Numbered from the stretch's first letter, positions 10,168 to 20,209 are shown. The stretch is 64,000 bases of DNA from Isoetes taiwanensis (GCA_021234155.1 JAJEKV010000027.1:9550013-9614012); one strand, 5' to 3'. The notes: generated from the letters alone by a model not told the origin. A program made the numbers and translations.

Positions 10168-11273
10168 ATGGCCCGCACCAAACAAACAGCCAGAGTGGTT
10201 ATGGAAGATGAATCCAGCAGTGTCCAAGTCCTCGCTGCCGAACAAAAGACAAGGGAGGCCCAAGAACGCACAAAAACAGAAGAATCTCAAAACTCAGATT
10301 GAGAGCAACAAAATTCAAAGCACCAAGAGCAAGAACAGGAAGATCAGAAGCAAGAACAGGAGGGTCAGAGCCAACAAAACCAGCAACAGGATACTAACAC
10401 TCAGCAAGATGAGGGCCATAATTAAGATGACCAGGACGAAGAAACTGCGGAGAGAGAGTCTCGCCGCCACCAGAAGATTAGCAAAAGAAGGAAGAACTCA
10501 AGAGACAAAGGGTCGACAAAGGCAAGGATTCACTCTCGATAGAAAAGCCTGCAAGGAAGACAAAGAAGACATCCAGCAAGGGGGTGAAGATCACAGAGAG
10601 GGAGCCTGATAAACCCCAATCTTCATCTTTGAACACTGCGTCGACGACGATGCTTGGAGGATACCCCGCCACACAGAAGAAACAAGAAACATGACCCTCC
10701 AATTCAGACAATCAAGAAGTAGCGATACCACCTCCCTACCCAACCTGGCGCAAATCAACTGCAGACTCCAAGAAGCCAAACAAGCTTGCACAGGAGTCCT
10801 ATGTACTCAAGCACGAGCGAGAATACAAGAAGAAGATGGCAGAGTACAAGCAGCACATGAAGATGTACGAGTCTTACACCAAGTATTATGAAGAGCACAA
10901 GGTCCGGTACGTGGAAGGAGGAAGGCCCTTTAAGGAAAATACCCTGAAGCAACCCCCAGAAAGACCGATACCCCTGAAGAAGCCCATGACGAGGAATAAA
11001 GATTCACACTTCGCGAAAGATGCTTTTCAAAGGAGCTATAGCCTTCTGATACCACGAGCCGCCTTTGCAAGATTAACACATGAGATTTTGCAGAAGTTTG
11101 ACAAGGAGAAGCGAGTGACAGACGATATGTTGCTCGCATTACAGGAAGCAGCGGAGCAGAAGCTAGTTCAACATTTTGAAGATTCTCCAGCATGTGCTCT
11201 TCATGCTAAGAGAGTCACTTGCATGCCTAGAGACATGAAACTGGCCAGGTTTATTAAGAAAGAAGACTGCTAA
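10168..11273 (+). pseudogene. Divergent histone H3 with greatly extended N-terminal tail
   Basis: The ATG at 10168 begins MARTKQTARVV. The first nine residues equal canonical H3, but K9/S10 are replaced by V/V. The tail runs on through Gln/Glu/Lys-rich sequence, a Lys-rich patch (KPARKTKKTSSKG), a Pro-containing linker and a charged helical stretch (EREYKKKMAEYKQHMKMYE). The C-terminal ~90 residues (about 11000-11270) form a histone H3 fold: LLIPRAAFARL, LALQEAAEQKLVQHFED, CALHAKRVTCMPRDMKLAR. The spacing between LLI and LQEAAE equals canonical H3, without the loop-1 insertion of CENH3. Total span is about 368 codons against the usual 136. Damage: in-frame stops at 10300 (TGA) and 10423 (TAA), a frame change near 10470-10490, and one TGA near 10692. 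The last ~190 codons are open. Upstream is a TATA box, downstream AATAAA. No histone 3' stem-loop was noticed. It would act in nucleosomes if expressed. Confidence 0.8.
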
Positions 11274-11280
11274 ATCATGT

Positions 11281-11286
11281 AATAAA
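11281..11286 (+). terminator. Polyadenylation signal of the H3-like gene
   Basis: AATAAA begins 8 bases after the TAA stop that ends the H3 fold, followed by a T-rich stretch. This indicates a polyadenylated transcript, as is normal for plant histone genes. Confidence 0.5.
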
Positions 11287-11411
11287 ATTTTCTGTAATAT
11301 AAAAGTGTTTAATTCAACTTTCAACTGTAAGAATGTCTTTAATGTAGTCATAATAATATCATGTGTAATTTGCTTTAGTTAATTTCCACATAAAGTGACA
11401 AAACAGACCTC

Positions 11412-11482
11412 CACTACTCACAAAGTGTGCCCATAGACCTTAGCTAAAATTTAGCTCGAGGCTCTCGTACACCGTGTGAGTA
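11412..11482. repeat. ~70-bp palindromic element, copy B
   Basis: Same family as 9876-9948: an outer arm ACTCACAAAGTGTGC, a centre TTAGCTAAAATTTAGCTCGAG and an opposing arm GTACACCGTGTGAGT. It lies about 125 bp beyond the polyadenylation signal of the H3-like gene. Confidence 0.75.
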
Positions 11483-11614
11483 TTTGACCACAGATCTACA
11501 CCTAAACAAGCCTAAACCAGGAAACCAAGGGCATATTCTAGCTTAAATCCTCGACATAAGCAAGATTCTGACTTCATACCAAACTTTTAGAGTCATATAG
11601 GACCTAAACAAGTG

Positions 11615-11683
11615 TCCACAGAGTGCACTCATGGCCTTAGCTAAAATTTAGTTTGGGCCTCTCGTACACTGTGTGAGTAGTCA
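11615..11683. repeat. ~70-bp palindromic element, copy C
   Basis: Third copy of the palindrome: arm TCCACAGAGTGCAC, centre TTAGCTAAAATTTAG and opposing arm GTACACTGTGTGAGTAGT. It follows copy B after about 130 bp of unrelated AT-rich sequence. Confidence 0.75.
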
Positions 11684-12159
11684 AGTCCTAAACCACCCGA
11701 GAAACACCTAGTTATACCTCCAATGATAGATTTTTTCAAGACCCAAAAAATTTCAAATTAAACAAAGTTTAAATTGAAACGCACTTATTTGATCCAAACG
11801 CACTTCAAAAGGAATCTTTGAAAGATTCCCTAAAATTCCCTTAAAAATTTCATTTTGAAGGTCTGTTCGTGACAAATATGAAACTTTAGATAATTTAGGC
11901 ACCCTTTTTGAGGGGTTGATTGAACATGGCTTCCATGCAAAAAATATTTAATAGCCATTTTCAGCCCCCTAATTTGAAATAATAAATAGTTACTTATTTG
12001 AAGATTAGAAAAGAAATAGGCAATGGAAAAAACAGCAAGGCACTAGAGTGATAAAGAAGTGTTGTATTCAAAGCTTCTAAAATTTTTACAAAATTGTCAA
12101 AAATCTAGCACATTTTGACAAAACCTCATCACCGATACGTTCTCTTGTTTACATGTGTC
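11684..12159. other. Spacer without recognised gene
   Basis: AT-rich sequence between palindrome C and the end of the minus-strand DUF7869-like gene. It has only short local symmetries (for example GGAATCTTTGAAAGATTCC near 11811). Confidence 0.4.
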
Positions 12160-15100
12160 TTATCGGACGAACTTACATTTTGCAGCAATATCAGGATGCA
12201 TGTCATCTTCTGACTCGTTCAGTCCTTGATCATTAAACCTCTCATCCTCATCCTCACTCTCAAAACTGGATGTACTCAAACGGTCTTCTTCGTCACCGTC
12301 TACCAGTAAGCTTCGTCATCATCTTTTTTGGCAACCTTTTTAGGTCCTTTATCTAATCCACATGCTGACCTTATTAAAATTTGAGTCACTGCATGTAACT
12401 TATTAACAGTAGTCAGAACAAAGTCATGCAAGAACCTTTACTTCAGCTAGATCTATGACACCAGTGTTTGCTTTAGACTTTGCTCTCCTTTCCACTCCTG
12501 TTTTTACCATCTCCAAACAATAACTCCTACTAAAAGCATTGGAAGCACTTGTTCTCATCCGCTGTACTTTTAATTGAGTAGGAATTCTATCCTCTCTTGT
12601 TACCTCCACTACTTTAGCCAGCCAGAATGTTTTTCCAGTTTCATCATCATCAGCTGGGACAACAACAAGCATTCCTTTTTGAATCTCTGAGAGCGAACCA
12701 GAAATCCGAGCAACTTTTGTGGCGTGCGTCTGGAGCCAGTATACATGACTCTGTCATCTTCATCTGAACTAGGCACTAGCTGTACTTGTTCTTCTTGATT
12801 CTCAACTTGCATAGGCAGAGTTTGCCTAGATGGCCAGTTGAATGCAATAGGTTTTCGACCTTGTGATATGGCATGTAACAGGTCACGTTGATGAGAAAAA
12901 AATTGAGGCCACCATAAAGCATCTGCCTCTCCAAAATGGTTAGAGCATAACTAAATACTTGTCTCAATACAATCCAATGATTTCTTTGAGTCAAATGCTC
13001 TTCCCTCCTTTTTACTCGTTGTGATTTCTTTCAAGATCTTTAGAGGCATTTGCTCTGCAGAGAGCATGGAAGTAATCAAGGGATAGTGCGAATGAATTGA
13101 ATACCAGTTGTTGGCTGCCACTGCAAGGATGTGGCATATTTGTTGCCTTGCAGGGTGGCCTTGGCATCTGCAAGTGAGATTTTGATCTGATGCTAAAATG
13201 TGATATTTCTTAAGGGCTCAATTGCACAGTGACCTAAGTGATCTCTCCGAAAAATCCATTCCTTAAAATCGTAAGTTTCATCCAACATCTCAATTTCAGG
13301 GGTAGGATTGTAGGAATCTTGGATAACCTCAAATATCGCTTGTAGGCTGAGAGCTTTTTTTCGAGCAAGATGTTTAGAGAATCTACTGAAAATCTAATCA
13401 ATTTGATCATGTGTATGCCCAACAAGCAGGAAACCAATCTTCACCTTCTTGAAGATTTGTTTCTCAACTAGCATGGCACAATAAGCAAACAATGTCTGAT
13501 TCTTATTCTCTCTCGTCATATTGTCTAGATGAAGGTATAGTACAAGTGGTATATGTTCCAGACTGAAAAGAATCTTATTCAATACTGTGATAGTGAGATT
13601 TGGATCAGCATAAATGTTTGGATAATTCAGAAATGTCTTGCAAGAGAGTTTCCCAGTAAAAACCATAGAACCAATGACATGCAAGTGTATGAAATCTTCT
13701 TCAGGAGCATCCTTAGGCACATTGACAAAGTGTGGTAGAGTGGTCTTCTTCTGGTCCATTCCATCAATAACAACCGATATATAGTTGAGTAGTTGTTCTA
13801 GTGCCTTTTTCTTGTGTTTTTTCAATTTTCTCCTTTCCAGAGATTGTTGTTCTTTGTGCTTGTTCAGTTTCTCTTTCAATGCATCTAAAATGAAAACATG
13901 TTCAGGAAAACAATCTACCATTGAGTAGAACTAGGCAAGAGTACATTGTGAAAGCTTACTTTTAGTATGAAGTGTCCTTGCATTCTGTCTCTGAGCTTCT
14001 AATTCAGAGCATATAGCACAAACAGACATCCAGTGCTTTCTAGGAATTGACATACAGAATTTTTTTTTTCAGATCATAGTGAAGTAAGAGTAGCATACAT
14101 GGCATTCACCAGCCTCAACACAAATCCTTATCATTATTGTAGACTTCATGTTTCATGAAGCTGTCAATCCAGAAAACACATTGAAGGGCATAAATTTTGG
14201 AGATACTTCCCGAATGGCAATAGTCGTTAATGCCAGGGTTCTTGTCAAGCCTTTTCTTTTGGCGATGAAGCCTTCTGCTGCCTAAAGCATGAATTATTTT
14301 CAAGGCAGTTTGACAGATGGTGTGGCTACCAGATGTGTAAGCAAACTTATCACCTTTATCTGGCCTAATATTGAAGGCTAAGTAGCCCCTTTGGCCTAAC
14401 AAAGTCATTGAACTGTCGTTGTCACGAATCAACCTGAATTCCTTTAGTCCAATCTTTAGCAAACAACGTTGAAAACAACAATGCTTTGTATGTGTTGCCC
14501 TCAAGTGATCCTAATTCATTAGTTTCTTTCTTCTTTGTGATGTACAAGCTTTCTTGTGTAAGTCTCGCTTAAGGTTTTTACTAGCAGAAGCTTTGAATTC
14601 GAACATGGTGTTGTGTGGCTGTGCTACATCATCGTCTAAGAGATCAACATGAGGTGTTTCTTCATCTGACATGGGAGGAATGGACGGTGTACTAGTAGAC
14701 GTTGTGAGGTTGGGTGTGAGGAGGTCTTGGATGGAAAAGGATTGCCTTCTCTAGGAAAAAGTAGTCGGGGTTGGTGATGTAGTTGAGTAGCTCCTGAAGT
14801 CTCATAAAACACAAGAGTTGCATGCGCTGACTGCTCCCACTAAGAGTAGTGGCAGGTAACGAGTTGGATGGTGATGGAGTGATTTGCGCTCGGGGAGGCT
14901 GTCTACGCTGGACTAAGGGAGACGGGCTAAAATGAACCGGAGGAGGGAGTGAGTTCATCTTCATATGGTGGAGTGAACCAAATGGGCGGAGGAAGGATGT
15001 GTTGCTCTGTGGGCTGTGGTGGAGTAAAATGCATTGGTGGGGGGCAGAAGACGCTTAAGAGCAGGAGATGGTGGAGTGAACTGCACTGGTGGTGGTAGCC

Positions 15101-15287
15101 GATGTGTACAAATGCGCGGACTGAGGCTTTGAATGTCAGAGTCAGAAGTATCCTAGCTAGCATTAGCTTCAAGATATTTGTAATAGGATTAGCTTCCAGT
15201 GGCATTGGACAGGGTGTGAAAACCATGGGAGGAGGGAGCCTGCGAGTCAGGACTGGGTGGCTTGAACGCTCTCTTTTGTCCGGCCAT
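12160..15287 (-). pseudogene. DUF7869-like integrase/transposase protein with proline-rich N-terminus
   Basis: Read on the minus strand, ATG at 15287 (MAGQKRAFKPPSPDSQ) leads into a proline-rich region spread over two frames, with repeats of the form PPP-x-x-F-T/S-P (15226-14692). A central basic part includes GSRRLHRQKKRLDKNPG (14504-14115). The core (13921-13394) has VVIDGMDQKK, LHLDNMTRENKNQTLFAY and LLVGHTHDQID, matching the DUF7869-like family of mobile-element proteins, where the DGMDQ and LDN acids and HTH(E/D)xID are conserved. Directly after HTHDQID the codon is TAG, and the expected continuation (IFSRFSKHLARKKALSLQ) follows in the same frame, so this is a single-base nonsense mutation. 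Downstream come a segment ending KGMLVVVPADDDETGK, a KKVAKKDDDEAYW stretch and an acidic tail ending CKFVR at the TAA of 12160-12162. It is likely the mobility or host-interaction protein of an older element. Confidence 0.65.
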
Positions 15288-15299
15288 TCTGAGCATGTA

Positions 15300-16175
15300 G
15301 ATGCAGATGGTATACATTTATATTGAGCGATATAAATTTATATGAAACAGAAGCACAAGACACACGGAACGGTATAAATTTATACAGAGATGGTATAAAT
15401 TTATACGAGAAGTTCAGATTACCATATACGAAATGTTATGGAAAACTGCTATACGAAAGCACACGTATCAGAAGTACTTAAGGGCGGCGAGGGTGCATCC
15501 GTTTCCTGTACACTATTTGAATTCGAAGGCGCTCGTGATCCGCCTTATATACTCGCCCCTGTTTGCTCCTCCGAACATCTATAAGCTTTTCCATACGGAC
15601 ATGGCCACGCAAGTCTTCAACCTGAACTTTTTTATTTCTACATTTCTTTCAATCTCTTTAGTGTGCTTCTGTCGATGGTCTATCGATATGAATTTATATC
15701 GAGGCATCACTCCCTTGGTACAAATTTATACAATGGAGGTGGTCTCTCAGTATAAATTTATATCACGAGAATTTTGTCTCGGTATCAATTTATACTGAAA
15801 TAATACGGACGGCATAAGTTATGTCGATGAAGGGTTAAGCGGTATAAGTTTACACCGCCCGTGCCCACACGTTATAAATTTATATCAATGTAGAACGCAT
15901 GGGGTATAGATTTATACGACCTTAGTGGCCCCTCGGTATAAATTTATACCGCGAGAGTCCAGCCTCGGGATAAATTAATGGTGAGATAAGACACACGGTA
16001 CAAATTTATAACACTTAACCCCTTTGTTGGGATAAATTTATACTGTCCATGTTCTTTCAGTATAACTTTATACCGAGTCAAAACTCTCGCGATATAAATC
16101 TACATCGAGAGCCACCTCCACTGTATGATTTATATCGCAAGCGTCCAGTCTAAAAAAGGGTATAAAATCATACGG
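15300..16175. repeat. Array of GGTATAAATTTATACC palindromes between divergent genes
   Basis: About 19 copies of a 16-bp palindrome, many with one to three changes. The spacing from about 15840 to 16160 is close to 30 bp. An exact copy is at 15935-15950; near-exact ones are at about 15371, 15392, 15684 and 15748. The sequence between copies is mostly unique. The array fills the gap between the start of the minus-strand proline-rich gene and the plus-strand ParB/methyltransferase gene. It therefore covers both promoters, and each palindrome also contains a TATAAA. Confidence 0.85.
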
Positions 16176-16710
16176 TTTGGATATTTGTAGTGTTTTTTAG
16201 TGGCTAAAGCCACCCTACATAGAGATCTTTTATGACCCCATTTCTTGAACTAAAGTAGAGAGAAATTTGAGGTTAAATTCATTTTTCGTGAAGTTTATGC
16301 CATGTTTTTTATGCCTGTGCGGCCCAAAGCTTATCCTAAAGGGCAAAGGTCAACAGTCTTCTGCAAATCCCCAATCCTACGAACTGAAGGATGTTACATG
16401 GTACGTGCACAGGGGAGCGATAGAATGCCACCCCACTGATGCGTACCTTTACCTGTGTAATAAGACAGGAAGGGGGAAGTTTAGACGTGAGGATTACTAC
16501 CCTGCAGGTGAAATGACCAGCTTGACGTCCACTAAAAACGGAGATGAAATACTCATGAATTGTGTGAACGATGAAGCGACATAGAGTATTTTCTGAACAA
16601 CAGGATGTTTCGAATTAGCATGTGCAAGCCAAAAGATGTTTATGAGTACATCTCAGAGAATAACAAACTTGGTTATGTAAGTGTGCATTGTTTCTTCTGT
16701 TCTTGTCTCT

Positions 16711-16727
16711 TCCGTATAAATTTATAC
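16711..16727. repeat. Single palindrome copy in an intron
   Basis: A CGTATAAATTTATACC copy lies in the intron that follows the first exons of the ParB/methyltransferase gene. It is isolated from the larger clusters. Confidence 0.7.
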
Positions 16728-17811
16728 CTACAGCGAATTGATTAAGCACCCTTACTATAGGATATAGTAGACATCATGTCTTAAGTAACTCTCTGTGACG
16801 AGAGAGTTATGGTCAGAGGCTCATGGTACCCACATGCTAAGGAGGACGTGGAGAAAGAGAGCGAGCCAGAAGAGGAGGAGGAGGAAGAAGAGGTGGTAGT
16901 GAAAGGGAAGGGTAAGAGGACAGCCTTGGTTAGACACATGCTACAAAGGAGTCAACATCAACAAAAGCTTTGACAATCGAAAAGAGTCAACAGAAGCACT
17001 TTAACAGGCTTCTGGTGCAGATATTGTTTTGAAACCCCCAGACAGGTCAAGTGCTATCTTAAAAAGGGTTAATGAGACAAAGCTTTCGAAGCAAACCATA
17101 TCACTTACATTGAGCACGATCAAGAGGCCACCGAAAAATGAGGATGGGGTCGGGATGGGGTCAAAGTGCTTCAGGTGAGGAAGTTGTACGCTGCACGTGT
17201 GGCTATACTGAAGCAGAGAATGCGAAGAAATCCACATGCCCATGTGTCGCCTCTTGTTGTTATGGTGGATAGAACACAGGTCCAGGAGCTGAAGCAGTAC
17301 AGGGAGGCTGACTTCGAGGATTACACTTATTATGTTCTCGGTGGTACACACAGTTATAAGTCAAGGAAAGAGCTATCTAAAGAAGAAAGCAGAAACAAGG
17401 TTTAGAAGAGTGTGGAAGCCCATATATATGCGGGGTTGATAGACGGAGAGACGAAAGTCATTGCCGTGAGCCATAACCTCGACAATGATTTCAGGTTGAA
17501 GATGAGCCTTATAGATAAGATCCACTTCATGCACAGAGAAGATGTCGAGTTCAAACCAATTGCATGGAGAGGACTTCAAGAAGCAGAAGAACAAGCTCCA
17601 AGAACTTTATGAGGTCTGTGTGATTGAATGTTGCCTGAGCTACGACTCTGATAAGAAGCCCCATATGGCAATAAAGCAGTATGATAACTACTTTCAGATT
17701 GCTTTCAGAGATGGCCAAGTAAGAACAATAATAATCTTTAGATTCTCCTTTCAATTCTATTTGTTTCCACGTGTAGTCTAAGACATGTGGACCAGATTCA
17801 ACTCTGAAGCC

Positions 17812-18152
17812 ACAGTATAAATTTATACCAACTTGGCTCAGTATAAATTTATACTTTTATACTACGGCTATTGCAGTATGAGTTTAAACCGTAGCGAAAG
17901 TGGTATAAATTTATATAGGCGTGGAGCGGTATAAATTTATACTGTGGCATGGATAGAGCAACATGGATCGGTATAAATTTATACTGTGGCATGGATGGTA
18001 TAAATTTATACCGCAGCATGGATCGGTATAAATTATACCATGACATGGACTGGTATAAATTTAAACTGGGACCTGGAACGGTATAAATTTATACTGTCGC
18101 ATGGATTGATATAAATTTATACCGCGGCCTAGAACGATATAAATTTATACCA
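17812..18152. repeat. Intronic cluster of GGTATAAATTTATACC palindromes
   Basis: Twelve copies lie within the intron bounded by a GTAAGAAC donor (about 17719) and an AACAG acceptor (about 18231). From about 17927 to 18140 they recur every 26-29 bp, together with a partly conserved spacer (TGGCATGGAT). An exact copy is at 17997-18012. Confidence 0.85.
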
Positions 18153-18517
18153 TGGCATAGACTCTGCCACTAGCATTTGTTTACCAGAATAGAACATTTG
18201 AACTAAGATACTTGTCTTTAACTTTTAACAGGTGTGGGATCTACAAGAAAGATCTAGCAGCAGGTGCCAGCAGGCTTTCTAAACCTGGTTCAAGAGGGCC
18301 AAAGAAGAAAGGCAAAGACTGAAGGCCATCGAACAGGGAAAGGAAGTTGCATTAAGCAATTTTGACAATGGCTATGAAAGATTTACTATCTATGGCCAGG
18401 ACTGCTTGTACAGGATTGTACAAGGTGATTGCACTAGGTTGGGGACTGTGGTGGACAAGCAGAACTTCACATTGTGCATAGCTGATATTCCATACGACTT
18501 CGAGATCAAAGACTTCG

Positions 18518-18566
18518 AGAAAGCTCGTACTTGCACATTTCACACATGTGCAAGTACGAGCTTTCT
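18518..18566. repeat. Perfect 21-bp inverted repeat with 7-nt loop
   Basis: Bases 18518-18538 are the exact reverse complement of 18546-18566, separated by TTCACAC. The structure interrupts the methyltransferase reading just after the DIPY motif. It may be a local inverted duplication. Confidence 0.85.
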
Positions 18567-18734
18567 TAGATGGTCTGAAGGAAGTTACCTTGTCGGCAAA
18601 TTGGCGGATTATCGTTTTCCATTTTCACCTGCAAACAATGTCACTGCTCAAATCAATAGGAGCAGTCTGCCGGATTCGAAAATTGCATTTGGTAAGCTCT
18701 ACAGTCGTCGATACTTTATTATGCATTGGAACCC

Positions 18735-18897
18735 TACGGTTAAATTTATACCGGGGGAGCCCTGCGGTATAAATTTATATGGCTGGAGCCCTGCGGTATA
18801 AAAATATACTGCTAGAAACCTGTGTATAAACTTATACCCCTGCAGTCATGCGGTATAAATTTATACCGTAAGAATCCCGACCATATAAATTTATACC
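18735..18897. repeat. Second intronic cluster of the palindrome
   Basis: Six copies (exact at 18852-18867) lie in the next intron, between a GTAAGC donor (about 18691) and a TGCCAG acceptor (about 18943). Spacing is about 26-30 bp. Confidence 0.8.
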
Positions 18898-19087
18898 CTT
18901 TTCTTTTACGTTTAGCTTACAACTTCTTTTTGTACTGCCAGACTAAAGACTAACATCAAAGATCATGGTGGGGATCCACGATTAGTCAGCTGCTTCGAGC
19001 ACTTCCATATAGGTTATTATAGCGCGAACACCAAAATGACCATGGTGCATTTTAATACACAGAATGAAAAGTCTCCACCATGCAATG

Positions 19088-19402
19088 CATTCCTGGTTGG
19101 ATGAGATGAGAGAGTATGGGAACGTCTACGGCATAAAGGACAAAGACAAGGGCAGAGTGGCTACAGCTAACCACAAAGGAGCGGCCAGAATTTGGTGGAA
19201 GGGCTATGCCAGGGCCCATGGGTTGAGCAGGAACAGCTGCAGGTTTAAGAAGTTCTCCAAGGCATTTAAGTGTCATTATGTATCAAGGGAATACAAGTGC
19301 CACATGATGCAGCAATTCTACATGTTGGAACATGAAGTACACCAAAGAATTCACGAGACTGAGGCTTTATGTGCCGAAGTTGAGCGAAAAACACGCAGTT
19401 GA
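19088..19402 (+). pseudogene. Ty3/gypsy gag fragment
   Basis: The frame has HSWLDEMREY, AARIWWKGYARAHG and CHMMQQFYMLEHEV, matching the retrotransposon gag (capsid-like) domain. The normal start and the zinc knuckle are absent, and a frame change separates it from pol. Confidence 0.7.
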
Positions 19403-19456
19403 GGGGTACATCGAGGGCTTGAATGATGAGATCAGGTAGCTCTGTTTCTAGATGAG

Positions 19457-20209
19457 ATGAAGCAACTTCCTCCATACAGGGGAGTCAAGTGTGAAACAGC
19501 ACTTGAACTAGGGACTAAGTCCACAAGTAAGGCACCGTACAGAACGGCAGCTCAAGAGTTGGTGGAATTGAAGAAGCACTTGCAACAGTTGTTGGATCTA
19601 GGTTTTATAAGACCTAGTGTGTCCCCATTTGGGGCACCTATCTTATTCATCAAGAAGAAAGATGGAAGCTTAAATATGTGCATTGACTATCGTCAATTAA
19701 ACAAGCACACCATCAAGAACAAGTACGCCTTACTCAGATCAGACGATTTGATGGATCAGCTCTATAGTGCAAAAGTCTTCTCCAAAATAGATTTGAGGCC
19801 GGGCTACCACCAGATCAGGATTAAGCAAAAAGACATCCATAAGACCGCCTTTAGAACGAGATATGGCCTTTATGAGCTCAAAGTGATGTCATTCGGACTG
19901 TTCATTGCCCCAGCAACCTTCATGAGGCTCATGAACGACATTTATCGTGAGTTTCTAGATACGTTCATCATAGTTTTCTTTGATGACATCTTGGTGTATA
20001 GCAAGTCCCTTGAGAAGCATGCACAACACTTAAGGAAGGTACTTGAAAAGCTAAGGAGGCATCAACTCTACGCGAAGTTGTCTAAATGTCACTGTGCTAC
20101 TGAAAGAGTAGAGTACTTGGGACATATAATTTCAATAGAAGGTATTTCTACTGACCCTGCGAAGATTGAAGCGGTTATTGGCCAATACGGAAGAACATCC
20201 ATGAAGTGA
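19457..20209 (+). pseudogene. Ty3/gypsy reverse transcriptase
   Basis: An open frame of about 250 codons covering most of the reverse transcriptase: [47 protein letters not shown], and [10 protein letters not shown] as the catalytic box. F replaces the first residue of the usual YVDD or FIDD. It copies element RNA into DNA. The start lies inside the pol polyprotein; the protease segment is not recognisable. It is followed by a frame change into RNase H. Confidence 0.9.

Larger units (their letters stand above)
16300..19085 (+). pseudogene. ParB-like plus DPPY-type methyltransferase-like protein, broken multi-exon gene
   Basis: Plus-strand exons from ATG 16300 (the frame itself opens slightly upstream). 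The first exon encodes VTWYVHRGAIECHPTDAY and, after a frame change, a segment ending at a GTAAGT donor (about 16677). An acidic run of glutamates (about 16855-16890) follows. At 17240-17600 is PLVVMVDRTQVQEL, then YYVLGGTHSYKSRKEL, resembling the ParB/sulfiredoxin-fold signature GG-x-HR with downstream helices (VEAHIYAGL, VSHN). A TAG lies at 17403. A later exon (18231-18540) ends with RIVQGDCTRLG and TLCIADIPYDFEI, a DIPY tetrapeptide where N6-adenine methyltransferases have DPPY. Further pieces (FLDGLKEVTLSANWRIIVFH; FEHFHIGYYSANTKMTMVHF) extend to the Ty3 element at about 19088. A ParB-like domain joined to a DNA methylase suggests a chromatin or DNA-modifying factor of a mobile element. 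Assignment of both domains rests on short motifs. Confidence 0.5.

Noticed and set aside
10208-10609. Basic 133-codon frame overlapping the H3-like tail
   Set aside because: It is a different frame of the same Gln/Lys-rich DNA; composition alone keeps it open, and the ATG at 10168 with MARTKQTAR sits in another frame.
10836-10960. HMG-box in the H3-like extension
   Set aside because: EREYKKKMAEYKQHM resembles the last helix of an HMG box, but the first two helices are not visible, so it is left as a charged helical stretch.
10168-11273. Reading the H3-like gene as a centromeric CENH3
   Set aside because: The LLIP start of the fold resembles CENH3, but loop 1 has canonical length and the tail keeps ARTKQTAR, whereas plant CENH3 usually has a longer loop 1 and an ARTKH-type start.
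15300-18897. CRISPR array
   Set aside because: Repeats are 16-bp palindromes with variable, partly conserved spacers in a plant nuclear locus with introns; no leader or Cas-like genes.
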